From: JBBRDU01 sp038203615
GTDB taxonomy: Bacteria; Verrucomicrobiota; Verrucomicrobiia; Chthoniobacterales; UBA10450
Assembly: GCA_038203615.1 (NCBI GenBank)
Contig: JBBRDU010000003.1
Location: 12,900 to 76,899 of the forward strand
Reading direction: 5' to 3'
Length of the DNA stretch: 64,000 nucleotides
In this document: positions 15,655-23,446 of the stretch, one piece after another
Numbering within the stretch: the stretch's first letter is position 1
Layout: the number at the start of each line of letters is the position of its first letter
Made by a program: the position numbers and the translations under genes
Notes under the pieces: model-generated
The model's database searches: none
Told to the model about the DNA's origin: nothing
Seen by the model: only the letters and a program-made list of their open reading frames with translations

Positions 15655-17475
15655 TTATCGCGAATCCAGCTGGATCTCCTCTGCGAAAGTCGTCGGATCG
15701 ACCGGGCCCGGCCCGGCCGGTTCAGTGTCCATCTCCCGCGCGGCCCGCTCTTCGCTCGTTTCGAGCAGGCTTTGCTGGCAGAGCACCGCGTATTTGCCGC
15801 CGCGCGCAATCAACTCTTCGTGCCGTCCGCGTTCGACGATGCGGCCGCGATCGAGCACTAGAATCTGGTCTGCGTTCACGATCGTGGAAAGCCGGTGAGC
15901 GATTACGATCGACGTCCGATTCGACATCAGATTTTCTAACGCTCCCTGAATCAGGCGCTCCGTCGCCGTGTCCACGCTGGCCGTGGCTTCGTCCAGAATG
16001 AGAATCGGCGGATCCTTCAGGAGGGCGCGGGCGATCGAGACTCTTTGTTTTTCACCGACGCTCAGTTTCACTCCGCGTTCGCCTACCACGCTCTCCAATC
16101 CGTCCGGCAACCGTTCGATAAAGGCACGGGCGTTGGCCGCATCCACCGCCCGCCAGAGGTCAACGTCGCTCGCTTTCGGTTTTCCCATTAAAAGATTTTC
16201 CCGAATCGATCCGTTGAACAGAAAACTTTCCTGCGTCACCACGCCGATCGATTCGCGCAAGGCCCGCAACCCGTAATCGCGGATCGGCTTTTCATCGACA
16301 TAAATTTCGCCACCCGTTAATTCGTAAAAGCGCGCCAGTAAATTGACCAGGGTGGACTTGCCCGCGCCGGTCGCGCCTACCAGCGCAATGGTTTCGCCGG
16401 GCCGCGCGTGCAGCGACACGCCGCTGAGAGCGGGGAGTCCCTCCGCATAACTGAAACTGACATTCTCGTATCGAATATCCCCAGCGACTGGCGCGATTGG
16501 CTTCTCATCCGCCCAGCCCGGCTCGATCGGGGTGTCGATGATTTCGAAAACGCGTTCGCCCGCTGCCCGTCCCGCCTGCACCAGTTGATTGAGCTGATGC
16601 AGTCTTCCGATTGGCTCATAAAGAAACCCCGTCAACATGAGGAACGCCACCAGCTCGCCCAGCTGCATCGTGCCGCTCAGCACGATCCTGGCGCCCACCG
16701 CCACGATCAGCACAATGCCTAACGAGCCGGAAAGATACATCGAAGGATGATAAATCGCCCAAACGCGCATGACCACCAGCGTGGCGTGGCGCAGCTTGTC
16801 GCTCATTCGGTTGAAGCGGGCGTGCTCTTCTTTTTCACGCACAAAACTCTTGATCTGGCGAATGCCCGCGAGATTATCGTGCAGTAGCGAATTCATGGCC
16901 GAGGAGGCCACGCGTTGCAGCCGATAACGGCGATGCGCCGTCAGAGTGTACCAGAGAGCGCCGCCCACCAGAAAAGGCAGCGGCGCCAGCGCCAGCAGGG
17001 CCAGGGTCACGCTGACATAGAACATCACTCCCAGCACGACGATCACTTGCAGGACGGCGACGACGCCCTGCTCCACGCCGTCAATCAGAACCCGTTCGAC
17101 CGAGTTCACATCCTCGAGAACCCGCGTCATGAGATCGCCGGTCGTGCGATTATCAAACCAGCGCAGTGGAAGCATCTGAATGTGTGAGTAAAGATCACTG
17201 CGCAGATCGAAGATCACCCTTTGCTCGAACGTGTTGTTCAGAACGATCCGCACGGCGTTGAGGCCGTGTTGCAGAAAAAAGGCGAGTGCCGCAATCCAGA
17301 CCAGTGGCATGAGCCGCTCTTCGTGCCGCTGGTAGACCACCTGGTCCACGATCCTTTTCGTGACCGCTGGAAAGACGATCACCATGAGCGTGCCCGTAAT
17401 GGCGCAGGCCAGCATTCCCGTGGCCAGCCACGGGTAACGCTTCACATAGGAAAAAACGCGCCAAATGGTTTGCAT
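15655..17475 (-). CDS. ABC exporter, fused membrane and ATPase domains (MsbA-like)
   Basis: 606 aa from the ATG at 17475 (MQTIWRVFSYVKRYPWLATG). In-frame codons upstream give an Arg-rich stretch unlike the family. A six-helix membrane domain (1-320) precedes the ATPase domain: Walker A GATGAGKST (about 366-374), signature LSVGEKQR (about 470), Walker B PILILDEA (about 488-495), DEATASVD and the switch His in IVIAHRLST. The signature has Val-Gly-Glu where most exporters have Gly-Gly-Gln. The homodimer flips lipids or drugs outward; substrate unknown. No lipid A gene is adjacent. Confidence 0.88.
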   Translation of the reverse strand: MQTIWRVFSYVKRYPWLATGMLACAITGTLMVIVFPAVTKRIVDQVVYQRHEERLMPLVWIAALAFFLQHGLNAVRIVLNNTFEQRVIFDLRSDLYSHIQMLPLRWFDNRTTGDLMTRVLEDVNSVERVLIDGVEQGVVAVLQVIVVLGVMFYVSVTLALLALAPLPFLVGGALWYTLTAHRRYRLQRVASSAMNSLLHDNLAGIRQIKSFVREKEEHARFNRMSDKLRHATLVVMRVWAIYHPSMYLSGSLGIVLIVAVGARIVLSGTMQLGELVAFLMLTGFLYEPIGRLHQLNQLVQAGRAAGERVFEIIDTPIEPGWADEKPIAPVAGDIRYENVSFSYAEGLPALSGVSLHARPGETIALVGATGAGKSTLVNLLARFYELTGGEIYVDEKPIRDYGLRALRESIGVVTQESFLFNGSIRENLLMGKPKASDVDLWRAVDAANARAFIERLPDGLESVVGERGVKLSVGEKQRVSIARALLKDPPILILDEATASVDTATERLIQGALENLMSNRTSIVIAHRLSTIVNADQILVLDRGRIVERGRHEELIARGGKYAVLCQQSLLETSEERAAREMDTEPAGPGPVDPTTFAEEIQLDSR

Positions 17476-17591
17476 CGAGAGTTCACAATCCGGCCAGCGC
17501 GTGTCATGCGCAACCTTGAGCCCGGCCCCGCGCACGACGACGCGTGCCCCTCCCAGGAGGGGCGGTCTCCGAACCATCCCTTACCCATGCT

Positions 17592-17663
17592 GGTAGGGCG
17601 AGACTCCGTCGAGCCGTCGAATTTCTTACGGACAAAGTCGGCTCGACAAAGTCTCGCCGCACC
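17592..17663. repeat. GTCGAGCCG-type palindrome, copy A
   Basis: Two 25-base arms (17592-17616 and 17639-17663) pair with a few mismatches; the shared core is GGCGAGAC...GTCGAGCCG. Related sequence lies at 18651-18715 and, as a single arm, at 61157-61181. Intergenic, between the ABC exporter and the dehydrogenase gene. Confidence 0.75.
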
Positions 17664-17698
17664 GGCTGGTCCAGCGGTGCGGAGACCGCTGCTCTTTG

Positions 17699-18595
17699 TC
17701 ACGGGGAGTCCCCGGAATGTTTGTGCCGATCTTTGAACGTCAGCTCGGCTACACCCGATTTATCCAGCTCTCCTAAACCTTCCGCGACCATCCGATCAAA
17801 CTGCTCGCGCGTGGCGCGGGCCAGCGGCAAATCGAGGCCGACATGGCGGGCCAACTCGAGCGCGATCCCACTGTCCTTGGCCGCATGCGCGGCGGAGAAA
17901 AAACAGCTGTGCTCCCGGTTCTCCATGTCTTCCCCATCTGTTTCCAGCACGCGTGAAGCGGCCCCGGTCTGCGCAAAGATTTCGCGTAACACTTTTAGAT
18001 CGAGACCGAGCGCGGCGCCGAGGCCGAGACCTTCGGCCAACCCAGCGGTGTTGATGTTCATCACCATGTTTACGAGCGCTTTGACTTTCGCCGCTTCTCC
18101 CGCTTTTCCCACAAACCGCACGGTCGATCCGAGCTCCTTCAGAATCGGTTCCGCTTTTTGGAAGGCTTCTGCGCTCCCCCCGCACATCAAATAAAGCGTT
18201 CCTTCCCGCGCCTGCGTGATGCTCGACGCCATACAGGCTTCCAAGGCCTGGGCCCCGGCCGTTTGCGCCATTTTCTCAACCTCGACGTGCACCTTCGGGG
18301 AGACGGTGGCGCAATTGATGAACAGCTTCCCGCGCGCGTTCACCAGCAAGTTATCTCCGTTGCCCGAAAAAATTTCGCGCATGGCCGCGTCGTCGCTCAC
18401 CACCGTGATGATCACCGCTGAACTTGCGGTCACTTCCGAAAGATCCTGCGCGGCTGCGCAGCCAAGCTCCTGCGCCAGAACCGTCGCGTGCTGGCGGTTC
18501 CTGTCGAAAACAGCCGTGACGTGGAATCCACGATCACGCAGCCGCCGCGTCATGTTTGCACCCATCCGACCCACCCCGACAAAACCGATGTTCAT
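17699..18595 (-). CDS. NAD(P)-dependent beta-hydroxyacid dehydrogenase
   Basis: 298 aa, typical of the 3-hydroxyisobutyrate dehydrogenase / glyoxylate-succinic-semialdehyde reductase family. The N-terminal Rossmann motif IGFVGVGRMGANM is at 3-15. The catalytic Lys lies in GEAAKVKALVNMVM. The substrate loop reads EACMASSITQAREGTL, differing from the usual DAPVSGG, so the substrate is uncertain. GLDLPLARA near the C terminus is also typical. It stands alone between two copies of the same palindrome. Confidence 0.85.
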   Translation of the reverse strand: MNIGFVGVGRMGANMTRRLRDRGFHVTAVFDRNRQHATVLAQELGCAAAQDLSEVTASSAVIITVVSDDAAMREIFSGNGDNLLVNARGKLFINCATVSPKVHVEVEKMAQTAGAQALEACMASSITQAREGTLYLMCGGSAEAFQKAEPILKELGSTVRFVGKAGEAAKVKALVNMVMNINTAGLAEGLGLGAALGLDLKVLREIFAQTGAASRVLETDGEDMENREHSCFFSAAHAAKDSGIALELARHVGLDLPLARATREQFDRMVAEGLGELDKSGVAELTFKDRHKHSGDSP

Positions 18596-18650
18596 AGATC
18601 AGACGTAGGCTTGCCCGCAAAGAAAACAACCGCAAGCCCATGCTTTACGC

Positions 18651-18715
18651 GGTGGATCGGTCGAGCCGTCGCACTCTTTTCGGATAAAGTCGGCTCGACC
18701 GAGTCGCGCCCCACC
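18651..18715. repeat. GTCGAGCCG-type palindrome, copy B
   Basis: The left arm GGTGGATCGGTCGAGCCG (18651-18668) pairs with the right arm at 18691-18715 (CGGCTCGACCGAGTCGCG plus CCCCACC). The left arm has lost about seven bases relative to copy A. It lies between the dehydrogenase and hydrolase genes. Confidence 0.65.
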
Positions 18716-18728
18716 GGCGCAGGAGATT

Positions 18729-19544
18729 CTAAACCCGGCCCGCGAAAAAGGGATTATGAATCTTCTCCTCCCCCACCGTGGTGATCGGCCCGTGCCCGGG
18801 ACACATGACCGTCTCGTCCGGCAGGGTCAGGATCTTTGTCAGATTATTTTGCAGCGCATCCTCGTAAGAAACACTGCCACCTCCCATCGACCCGGCGAAA
18901 AGGGAATCTCCCACCACGGCAACCGGCCGGGCCAATCCGTGCACCACGTAAGTCATCCCCCCCTTGGAATGTCCCCAGGTCAGGCGGGTTTCGATGTTCA
19001 ATTTCCCCACCCGAAAACTTTTCCCTTCCTCGATCAGTTCCGCGCCCGGCACGGGCTCACGCGAGGAAACGCACACGAGCGCGCCGCTTTTCTGCTGCAA
19101 CCGCGCCAGATCGGCCACATGATCAACATGAGCGTGCGTCAACAGGATCCATTTGATCTTGAGACTCTGCTTTGTCGCCAGGTCGAGCATGGCGCTGCAA
19201 TCCGCACCCGTATCGAAGGCGACGGCTTCGCGGCTGCTGCTGTTCCAAATTAAATACGCGTTCACTGACATGTCGTGATAACGCGTCGAAAACTGGGCCA
19301 ATCCCTCCAACTCCACCTTCTCCGGACGCCATTCCCCGGCGGCCAACTCGGACAAGGCGCGCGTCGCCAGATTAAGCACGCCCGCCACCCGGAGCAGGGC
19401 CAGTTCGTCGAATTCTCCTTCGCGCAGTTTCCGAATTTTTTGGGAACTGACCCGAGCTTTCTCCGCCAATTCCGTGTCCGACAGACGCAAGCCGCGTTGC
19501 GCTTTCCCAATCACATCCGCAAAACCATCCTCCAGTGCAATCAT
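18729..19544 (-). CDS. MBL-fold hydrolase with N-terminal helix-turn-helix
   Basis: 271 aa. Residues about 17-60 form an XRE-like helix-turn-helix (LSDTELAEKARVSSQKIRKL). The rest is a metallo-beta-lactamase fold: THAHVDHVAD (137-146) with the HxHxDH zinc motif, TWGHSKGGMTYVV, GDSLFAGSMGG and CPGHGPITTVGEEKIHNPF, closest in style to glyoxalase II-like hydrolases. DNA binding by the N-terminal part is an inference. The gene overlaps lipB by four bases (ATGA), so the two are translationally coupled. Confidence 0.8.
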   Translation of the reverse strand: MIALEDGFADVIGKAQRGLRLSDTELAEKARVSSQKIRKLREGEFDELALLRVAGVLNLATRALSELAAGEWRPEKVELEGLAQFSTRYHDMSVNAYLIWNSSSREAVAFDTGADCSAMLDLATKQSLKIKWILLTHAHVDHVADLARLQQKSGALVCVSSREPVPGAELIEEGKSFRVGKLNIETRLTWGHSKGGMTYVVHGLARPVAVVGDSLFAGSMGGGSVSYEDALQNNLTKILTLPDETVMCPGHGPITTVGEEKIHNPFFAGRV

Positions 19545-20218
19545 AGTTTGTCTGCCAGTATAGGTACAGCCGCTGCCTCGCCCGTTCGCCCATCCGCCAG
19601 CTGCCGGACCGCCATTTTCTCAAACTGAGCGGCCACGTCGATCACGGAAATGAAGCGGCCCGTCTCCCTTTCCATCGACGTCATTTCGACCCCGGCGATT
19701 CCACACGGAATGATCCGGGCAAAGGGCGAGAGGTCTCCGCTCACGTTCAAGGCAAATCCGTGCATGCTGATCCAGTGGCGCACGCCGACCCCGATGGAAG
19801 CGATTTTCCGGTTCTCTACCCAGACGCCGGTCAAACCCTCGCGGCGCGCCCCGCCGATGCCGTGCCGGTCGAGCACATCGATCAGCATCGTTTCCAGCCA
19901 GCGCAGGTATCGGTGCAGATCCTGCCCATAACGACGCAGATCAAGAATCGGGTAACCGACCAACTGGCCCGGACCATGATAGGTCGCCTGGCCGCCTCGA
20001 TTGATCGGAAAAAGCGGATGCGGCAAAGTCGCCTCGCCTGGCAGGCTGGACCGGTCGGGTGTGCGGCCCATCGTATAAACCGGATCATGCTCCAGGAGCA
20101 GCAAGTGGTCGGCGGACGCTCGATTCCGACGCTTCATCTCGACGAGTTCTTCCTGCAAAGCGAGCGCATCGTCGAAACGAATGCGCCCGAGCCAGCGCAC
20201 TCTCAGCGGCGGGATCAT
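19541..20218 (-). CDS. lipB: Octanoyl-[acyl carrier protein]:protein octanoyltransferase
   Basis: 225 aa. LipB motifs: LLLLEHDPVYTMGR, INRGGQATYHGPGQLVGYPI, the catalytic Lys in NRKIASIGVGVRHW and the catalytic Cys in IPCGIAGVEMTS. It moves octanoate from acyl carrier protein to lipoyl domains; LipA is not in the window. The start overlaps the ruvC stop by four bases and its own stop overlaps the start of the MBL hydrolase gene, so ruvC-lipB-hydrolase form one coupled unit. Confidence 0.94.
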   Translation of the reverse strand: MIPPLRVRWLGRIRFDDALALQEELVEMKRRNRASADHLLLLEHDPVYTMGRTPDRSSLPGEATLPHPLFPINRGGQATYHGPGQLVGYPILDLRRYGQDLHRYLRWLETMLIDVLDRHGIGGARREGLTGVWVENRKIASIGVGVRHWISMHGFALNVSGDLSPFARIIPCGIAGVEMTSMERETGRFISVIDVAAQFEKMAVRQLADGRTGEAAAVPILADKL

Positions 20219-20718
20219 ATCTGTTTAGCGCCCGGCACACCGAGCCGAGACGCCTCCTGCGCGCGGAGATGAGTCAGACCGATGGCCAGCGCGTCCGCGG
20301 CATCATCGTCCGGCGTTTCCGTTAGGCCGAGGAGAGCTCGCACCATGAACGCGACCTGGTTTTTCCCGGCTCCGCCCCGCCCGACGGTGGCTTGCTTGAT
20401 CCGGGTGGGAGCGTATTCGAAAACGGGCAGGCCTCTTTCCGCCGCCGCCAGAATGGCCGCGCCCCGCGCCGCCCCGAGCAGAATAGCCGTCTTATAACTC
20501 TGCACGTAAATGACCGACTCAAGCGCGCAGCTGTCCGGTTCGTGCTCCTGAATCAATTCGGCAAGACGATCGCGAATGGCGACCAGGCAGGAAGAAGAAC
20601 GAAGGGCGACTCGATTGTGAATTGTCCCGTAATAAAGCGCGCAGGTCTTGCCCTTAGCCCCATCGACAATCGCAACCCCGGTGTTCCGGAGAGAGGCATC
20701 GATGGCGAGGACGCGCAT
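20215..20718 (-). CDS. ruvC: Holliday junction resolvase RuvC
   Basis: 167 aa. Acidic catalytic residues sit in VLAIDASLRNTG (Asp6), CALESVIY (Glu) and the C-terminal DDDAADALAIGL. Size and order fit RuvC, which cuts Holliday junctions with RuvAB; ruvA and ruvB are not in the window. Three bases separate it from the DUF4337 gene upstream and it overlaps lipB by four bases. Confidence 0.9.
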   Translation of the reverse strand: MRVLAIDASLRNTGVAIVDGAKGKTCALYYGTIHNRVALRSSSCLVAIRDRLAELIQEHEPDSCALESVIYVQSYKTAILLGAARGAAILAAAERGLPVFEYAPTRIKQATVGRGGAGKNQVAFMVRALLGLTETPDDDAADALAIGLTHLRAQEASRLGVPGAKQI

Positions 20719-20721
20719 GAA

Positions 20722-21249
20722 TCAGTGGGCCTGAAACCCGAGCACCAGAAAAACGACGCCGATGAGACCGAACAATAAGCTGACCATCCAGAACCGTCGC
20801 TTTCTCGTTAGGGCGGAGATGGCGGCAATGGCGATGGCGATTTGAAACATGGTCACGCTGCGGGCGAACACCTCATGTTGATGAAAATTCTGTTTGGCCT
20901 CGCTTTCCTTCGCCTTCGCCTCCTTTTGGATTTCGTTCTGTTCTTCCTGGTAACGCTCCGCCTTGGCTTGATCCTGCTCATTGACCGTGCCGCTCAGGCT
21001 CATCTTTGCATCCAGGACGGCGGCCTTGATTCCTTTGGCCTGATAGAAGGCCCAATGGTCAGCCGCTTCAATCTGGCTCATCATCGCCTCATTGGCATGG
21101 CCGCCGGAAAGCAGCCCCGAAATGGCGGCCAAGACCGCCAAAACCGCCGTGCTCAGCGCCACCCACGAAATCCACGCTTCGCCGCCATGCTCGGCACTGT
21201 GATGAATATGCTCCTGCAAATCTTCCAACGGAACTTCGGCTTCTTCCAC
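20722..21249 (-). CDS. DUF4337 membrane protein
   Basis: 175 aa from a GTG. One hydrophobic segment at about 27-48 (WVALSTAVLAVLAAISGLLSG), a long charged helical region with GHANEAMMSQIEAADHWAFYQAKGIK (the DUF4337 core, shown in part), then two membrane segments at the C terminus. Function unknown. First gene of the DUF4337-ruvC-lipB-hydrolase run. Confidence 0.8.
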   Translation of the reverse strand: MEEAEVPLEDLQEHIHHSAEHGGEAWISWVALSTAVLAVLAAISGLLSGGHANEAMMSQIEAADHWAFYQAKGIKAAVLDAKMSLSGTVNEQDQAKAERYQEEQNEIQKEAKAKESEAKQNFHQHEVFARSVTMFQIAIAIAAISALTRKRRFWMVSLLFGLIGVVFLVLGFQAH

Positions 21250-21329
21250 GCCACTAGATTAAGATCGGAACCGCCCCATTCAAGACGTAATCGACAACCA
21301 GCCGCGGAAGAGGTTAATTCCGTCATTCC

Positions 21330-22040
21330 ATGAGCGAGACAAAGCCGGATCCTGTTTGCTGCATTTGCCACAAGGCGAAACCAGCGAACGACGGCCAAAT
21401 CGCCGAATTGATCCGGCCTTCCCTCCTCGTCCACCTCCAAAAGCGCAGCCCCCAATGCCAGGGCCGAGAGTTTATTTGTTTCGAAGACCTGGGAAACGCG
21501 CGCAAGGAATATGTAAAAGAAGTCCTGCAGGATGAAATCGGCGAGCTTTCCAGCCTCGACGAGGAAGTGGTGGAGAGCCTGAGGCAGCACGAAATCCTGT
21601 CCAGCGATTCGAGCAAGGAATTCGAAAGCAATTTGACCTTCGGCGAGCAACTCTCGGATCAAATCGCCAAGTTTGGCGGCAGCTGGCGGTTCATTATCTC
21701 TTTCGGCTTCGTCCTCCTCGTCTGGATTTTCATTAACGCCGCCATCCTCTTAACCCGGGCCTGGGATCCTTATCCCTTCATCCTGCTCAATCTCATCCTG
21801 TCGTGCCTCGCCGCCCTGCAGGCGCCCATCATCATGATGAGTCAGAACCGCGCCGCCGCGCGGGACCGTCTCCACGCGGAAAACGATTACAAGATCAACT
21901 TGAAAGCGGAACTGGAAATAAGGCATCTCCACGAAAAAATCGATCACCTGCTCCGCCGCCAGTACAACCGCCTTTTCGAAATCCAGCAGATCCAAATCGA
22001 GCTGCTCGAAGAGATTGGGCGGAAACGGACTTTCCCTTGA
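21330..22040 (+). CDS. DUF1003 membrane protein with Cys-rich N terminus
   Basis: 236 aa. The N terminus has clustered cysteines (PVCCICHKAK, then PQC and FIC about 35-40 residues later), which could bind zinc. From about 100 it is a DUF1003 protein: FGEQLSDQIAKFGGSWRFI, two membrane segments, then RDRLHAENDYKINLKAE and a C-terminal coiled coil. Function unknown. Ten bases before the LOG-family gene, so probably cotranscribed. Confidence 0.8.
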   Translation: MSETKPDPVCCICHKAKPANDGQIAELIRPSLLVHLQKRSPQCQGREFICFEDLGNARKEYVKEVLQDEIGELSSLDEEVVESLRQHEILSSDSSKEFESNLTFGEQLSDQIAKFGGSWRFIISFGFVLLVWIFINAAILLTRAWDPYPFILLNLILSCLAALQAPIIMMSQNRAAARDRLHAENDYKINLKAELEIRHLHEKIDHLLRRQYNRLFEIQQIQIELLEEIGRKRTFP

Positions 22041-22049
22041 AGCGCCGTC

Positions 22050-22853
22050 ATGGACGGGACAAACACTGCGCCGGCCAGGAACCCTGAGACAACGGAATCA
22101 TCTCTGACCGCGTCCGCCCAGCGGGCGGACCAGATGTTTCTGGAGGGACCGCGCCCCCGCCTGGACGAGTTCGTTACGCTTCTGCGCGTGATGATGGATT
22201 TCCTGCGCGGATTTCGCGCGCTTCATTTCGTGGGCCCGTGCGTGACCGTGTTCGGTTCAGCCCGGGTGAAGCCGGACAATCCCTATTACGAACTGGCTCG
22301 TCAGATGGGCGCGGCTATCGCGGGACTCGGTTTCACAGTCATGACCGGCGGAGGGCCGGGCATCATGGAGGCCGCCAATCGCGGGGCCAGGGAGGTGCAC
22401 GGGCGATCCGTCGGCTGCGGCATTCGTTTGCCGAACGAGCAGCAAAACAATCCTTATCTCGATCGCTCCGTCACGATGAATTATTTCTTCGTTCGCAAAG
22501 CGCTCCTTATTAAATACTCCTACGCCTTTGTCGTTCTGCCCGGCGGTTCCGGCACTTTAGACGAGTTGTTTGAGGCCCTCACCCTGATCCAGACCGGCAA
22601 GATCCAGAATTTTCCGATCGTCATCATGGGCACGGAGTACTGGCGCGAATTAATCGAATTTGTCGAAAAGATGGCGAAAATCGGCACGGTCAGTCCATCG
22701 GATCTCCAGTTGATCTACACGACCGACTCGGTGGAGGAGGCCATTGCGCACATTCGGAGCAAGGCCATCGAGCCATTTGGCCTGCGTCTGTTCCGGCGCG
22801 CGCGCCGCTCCCTCCCCTGGCTGGGCGAGAGCGAGTCTGGCCCGTTCGCCTAA
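22050..22853 (+). CDS. LOG-family protein (TIGR00730, nucleotide phosphoribohydrolase-like)
   Basis: 267 aa. Rossmann-type core with VTVFGSARV, the family motifs MTGGGPGIMEAANRGA and LPGGSGTLDELFEAL, and FFVRKALLIKYS. LOG proteins release the base from cytokinin or purine ribotides (relatives include PpnN-type nucleosidases). The N-terminal 60 residues are an extension of the larger LOG type. The ATG follows the DUF1003 stop by ten bases. Confidence 0.88.
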   Translation: MDGTNTAPARNPETTESSLTASAQRADQMFLEGPRPRLDEFVTLLRVMMDFLRGFRALHFVGPCVTVFGSARVKPDNPYYELARQMGAAIAGLGFTVMTGGGPGIMEAANRGAREVHGRSVGCGIRLPNEQQNNPYLDRSVTMNYFFVRKALLIKYSYAFVVLPGGSGTLDELFEALTLIQTGKIQNFPIVIMGTEYWRELIEFVEKMAKIGTVSPSDLQLIYTTDSVEEAIAHIRSKAIEPFGLRLFRRARRSLPWLGESESGPFA

Positions 22854-22880
22854 CGAATCGAAAAGGCGATTGCTTTTTGC

Positions 22881-23189
22881 TTAGCGGGGCTTTCGCTCTT
22901 TCCACTCTGCCAGGATATCATCGGCCAATGCTCTGGGATCGCGCCCGCGCAGCATCGGGTCAGTGTCATAATATTCCGCCCAGTACAAAACATTGCGATA
23001 ATCGTTTTGCGCCTCCTCGACGAAGCGTTTCACCTGATCCACCCTGCCTTTGCTCAAGATCAGGACGTCTCGCGCCACTCGCCCTGATTCCGGCCCGGCG
23101 TAGCGTCGCAGAAGTTCCCTAACCAACGGCTGGTCCCCTGCCGAAAATTCCTGCGCAATTCGTTCTGAGATCGACTGATCGAGGGCCAT
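22881..23189 (-). CDS. Small soluble helical protein of unknown function
   Basis: 102 aa, rich in charged helices (ERIAQEFSAGDQPLVRELLRR, partial; QVKRFVEEAQNDYRNVLYWAEYY). No membrane segment or known motif recognised. Codon use fits the backbone, and the frame runs convergent to the LOG-family gene. Called real on composition and size only. Confidence 0.6.
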   Translation of the reverse strand: MALDQSISERIAQEFSAGDQPLVRELLRRYAGPESGRVARDVLILSKGRVDQVKRFVEEAQNDYRNVLYWAEYYDTDPMLRGRDPRALADDILAEWKERKPR

Positions 23190-23295
23190 GCCAATCCCTG
23201 CCTAACAGCAAAGATCGCGCCGATAACGATCTCTGGAGGCGTCCGCTGTGTCGGGACGTCCACGATTATCTCCCTAGGTTCGTAAACGCTGGGGA

Positions 23296-23362
23296 GTTGT
23301 AGAGCGCTTGGGTCAAGCACCTGTTTATCGAGACAGGCGGTTGGCCCAACCGCTCCTACAAC
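23296..23362. repeat. Paired-hairpin palindrome
   Basis: Outer arms GTTGTAG and CTACAAC enclose two hairpins: GCTTG-GGT-CAAGC near 23306-23318 and GCGGTTG-GCC-CAACCGC at 23337-23353. It has the same architecture as the elements at 26039, 36765, 50836 and 60052. Confidence 0.7.
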
Positions 23363-23390
23363 GCCTCGTGTCGGGCAAAATCAAGTGGAA

Positions 23391-23416
23391 CACGGCGACA
23401 GAGCGCCGTGACTACA
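23391..23416. repeat. CACGGCG...CGCCGTG hairpin repeat, copy 1
   Basis: CACGGCG-ACAGAG-CGCCGTG followed by ACTACAG. A near-identical copy lies at 57454-57480, and a relative with a longer loop at 41722-41764. The region 23190-23446 holds only this and the preceding palindrome. Confidence 0.65.
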
Positions 23417-23446
23417 GCCGAACAGCGCGGCGAGGCCGCTCGGCTT

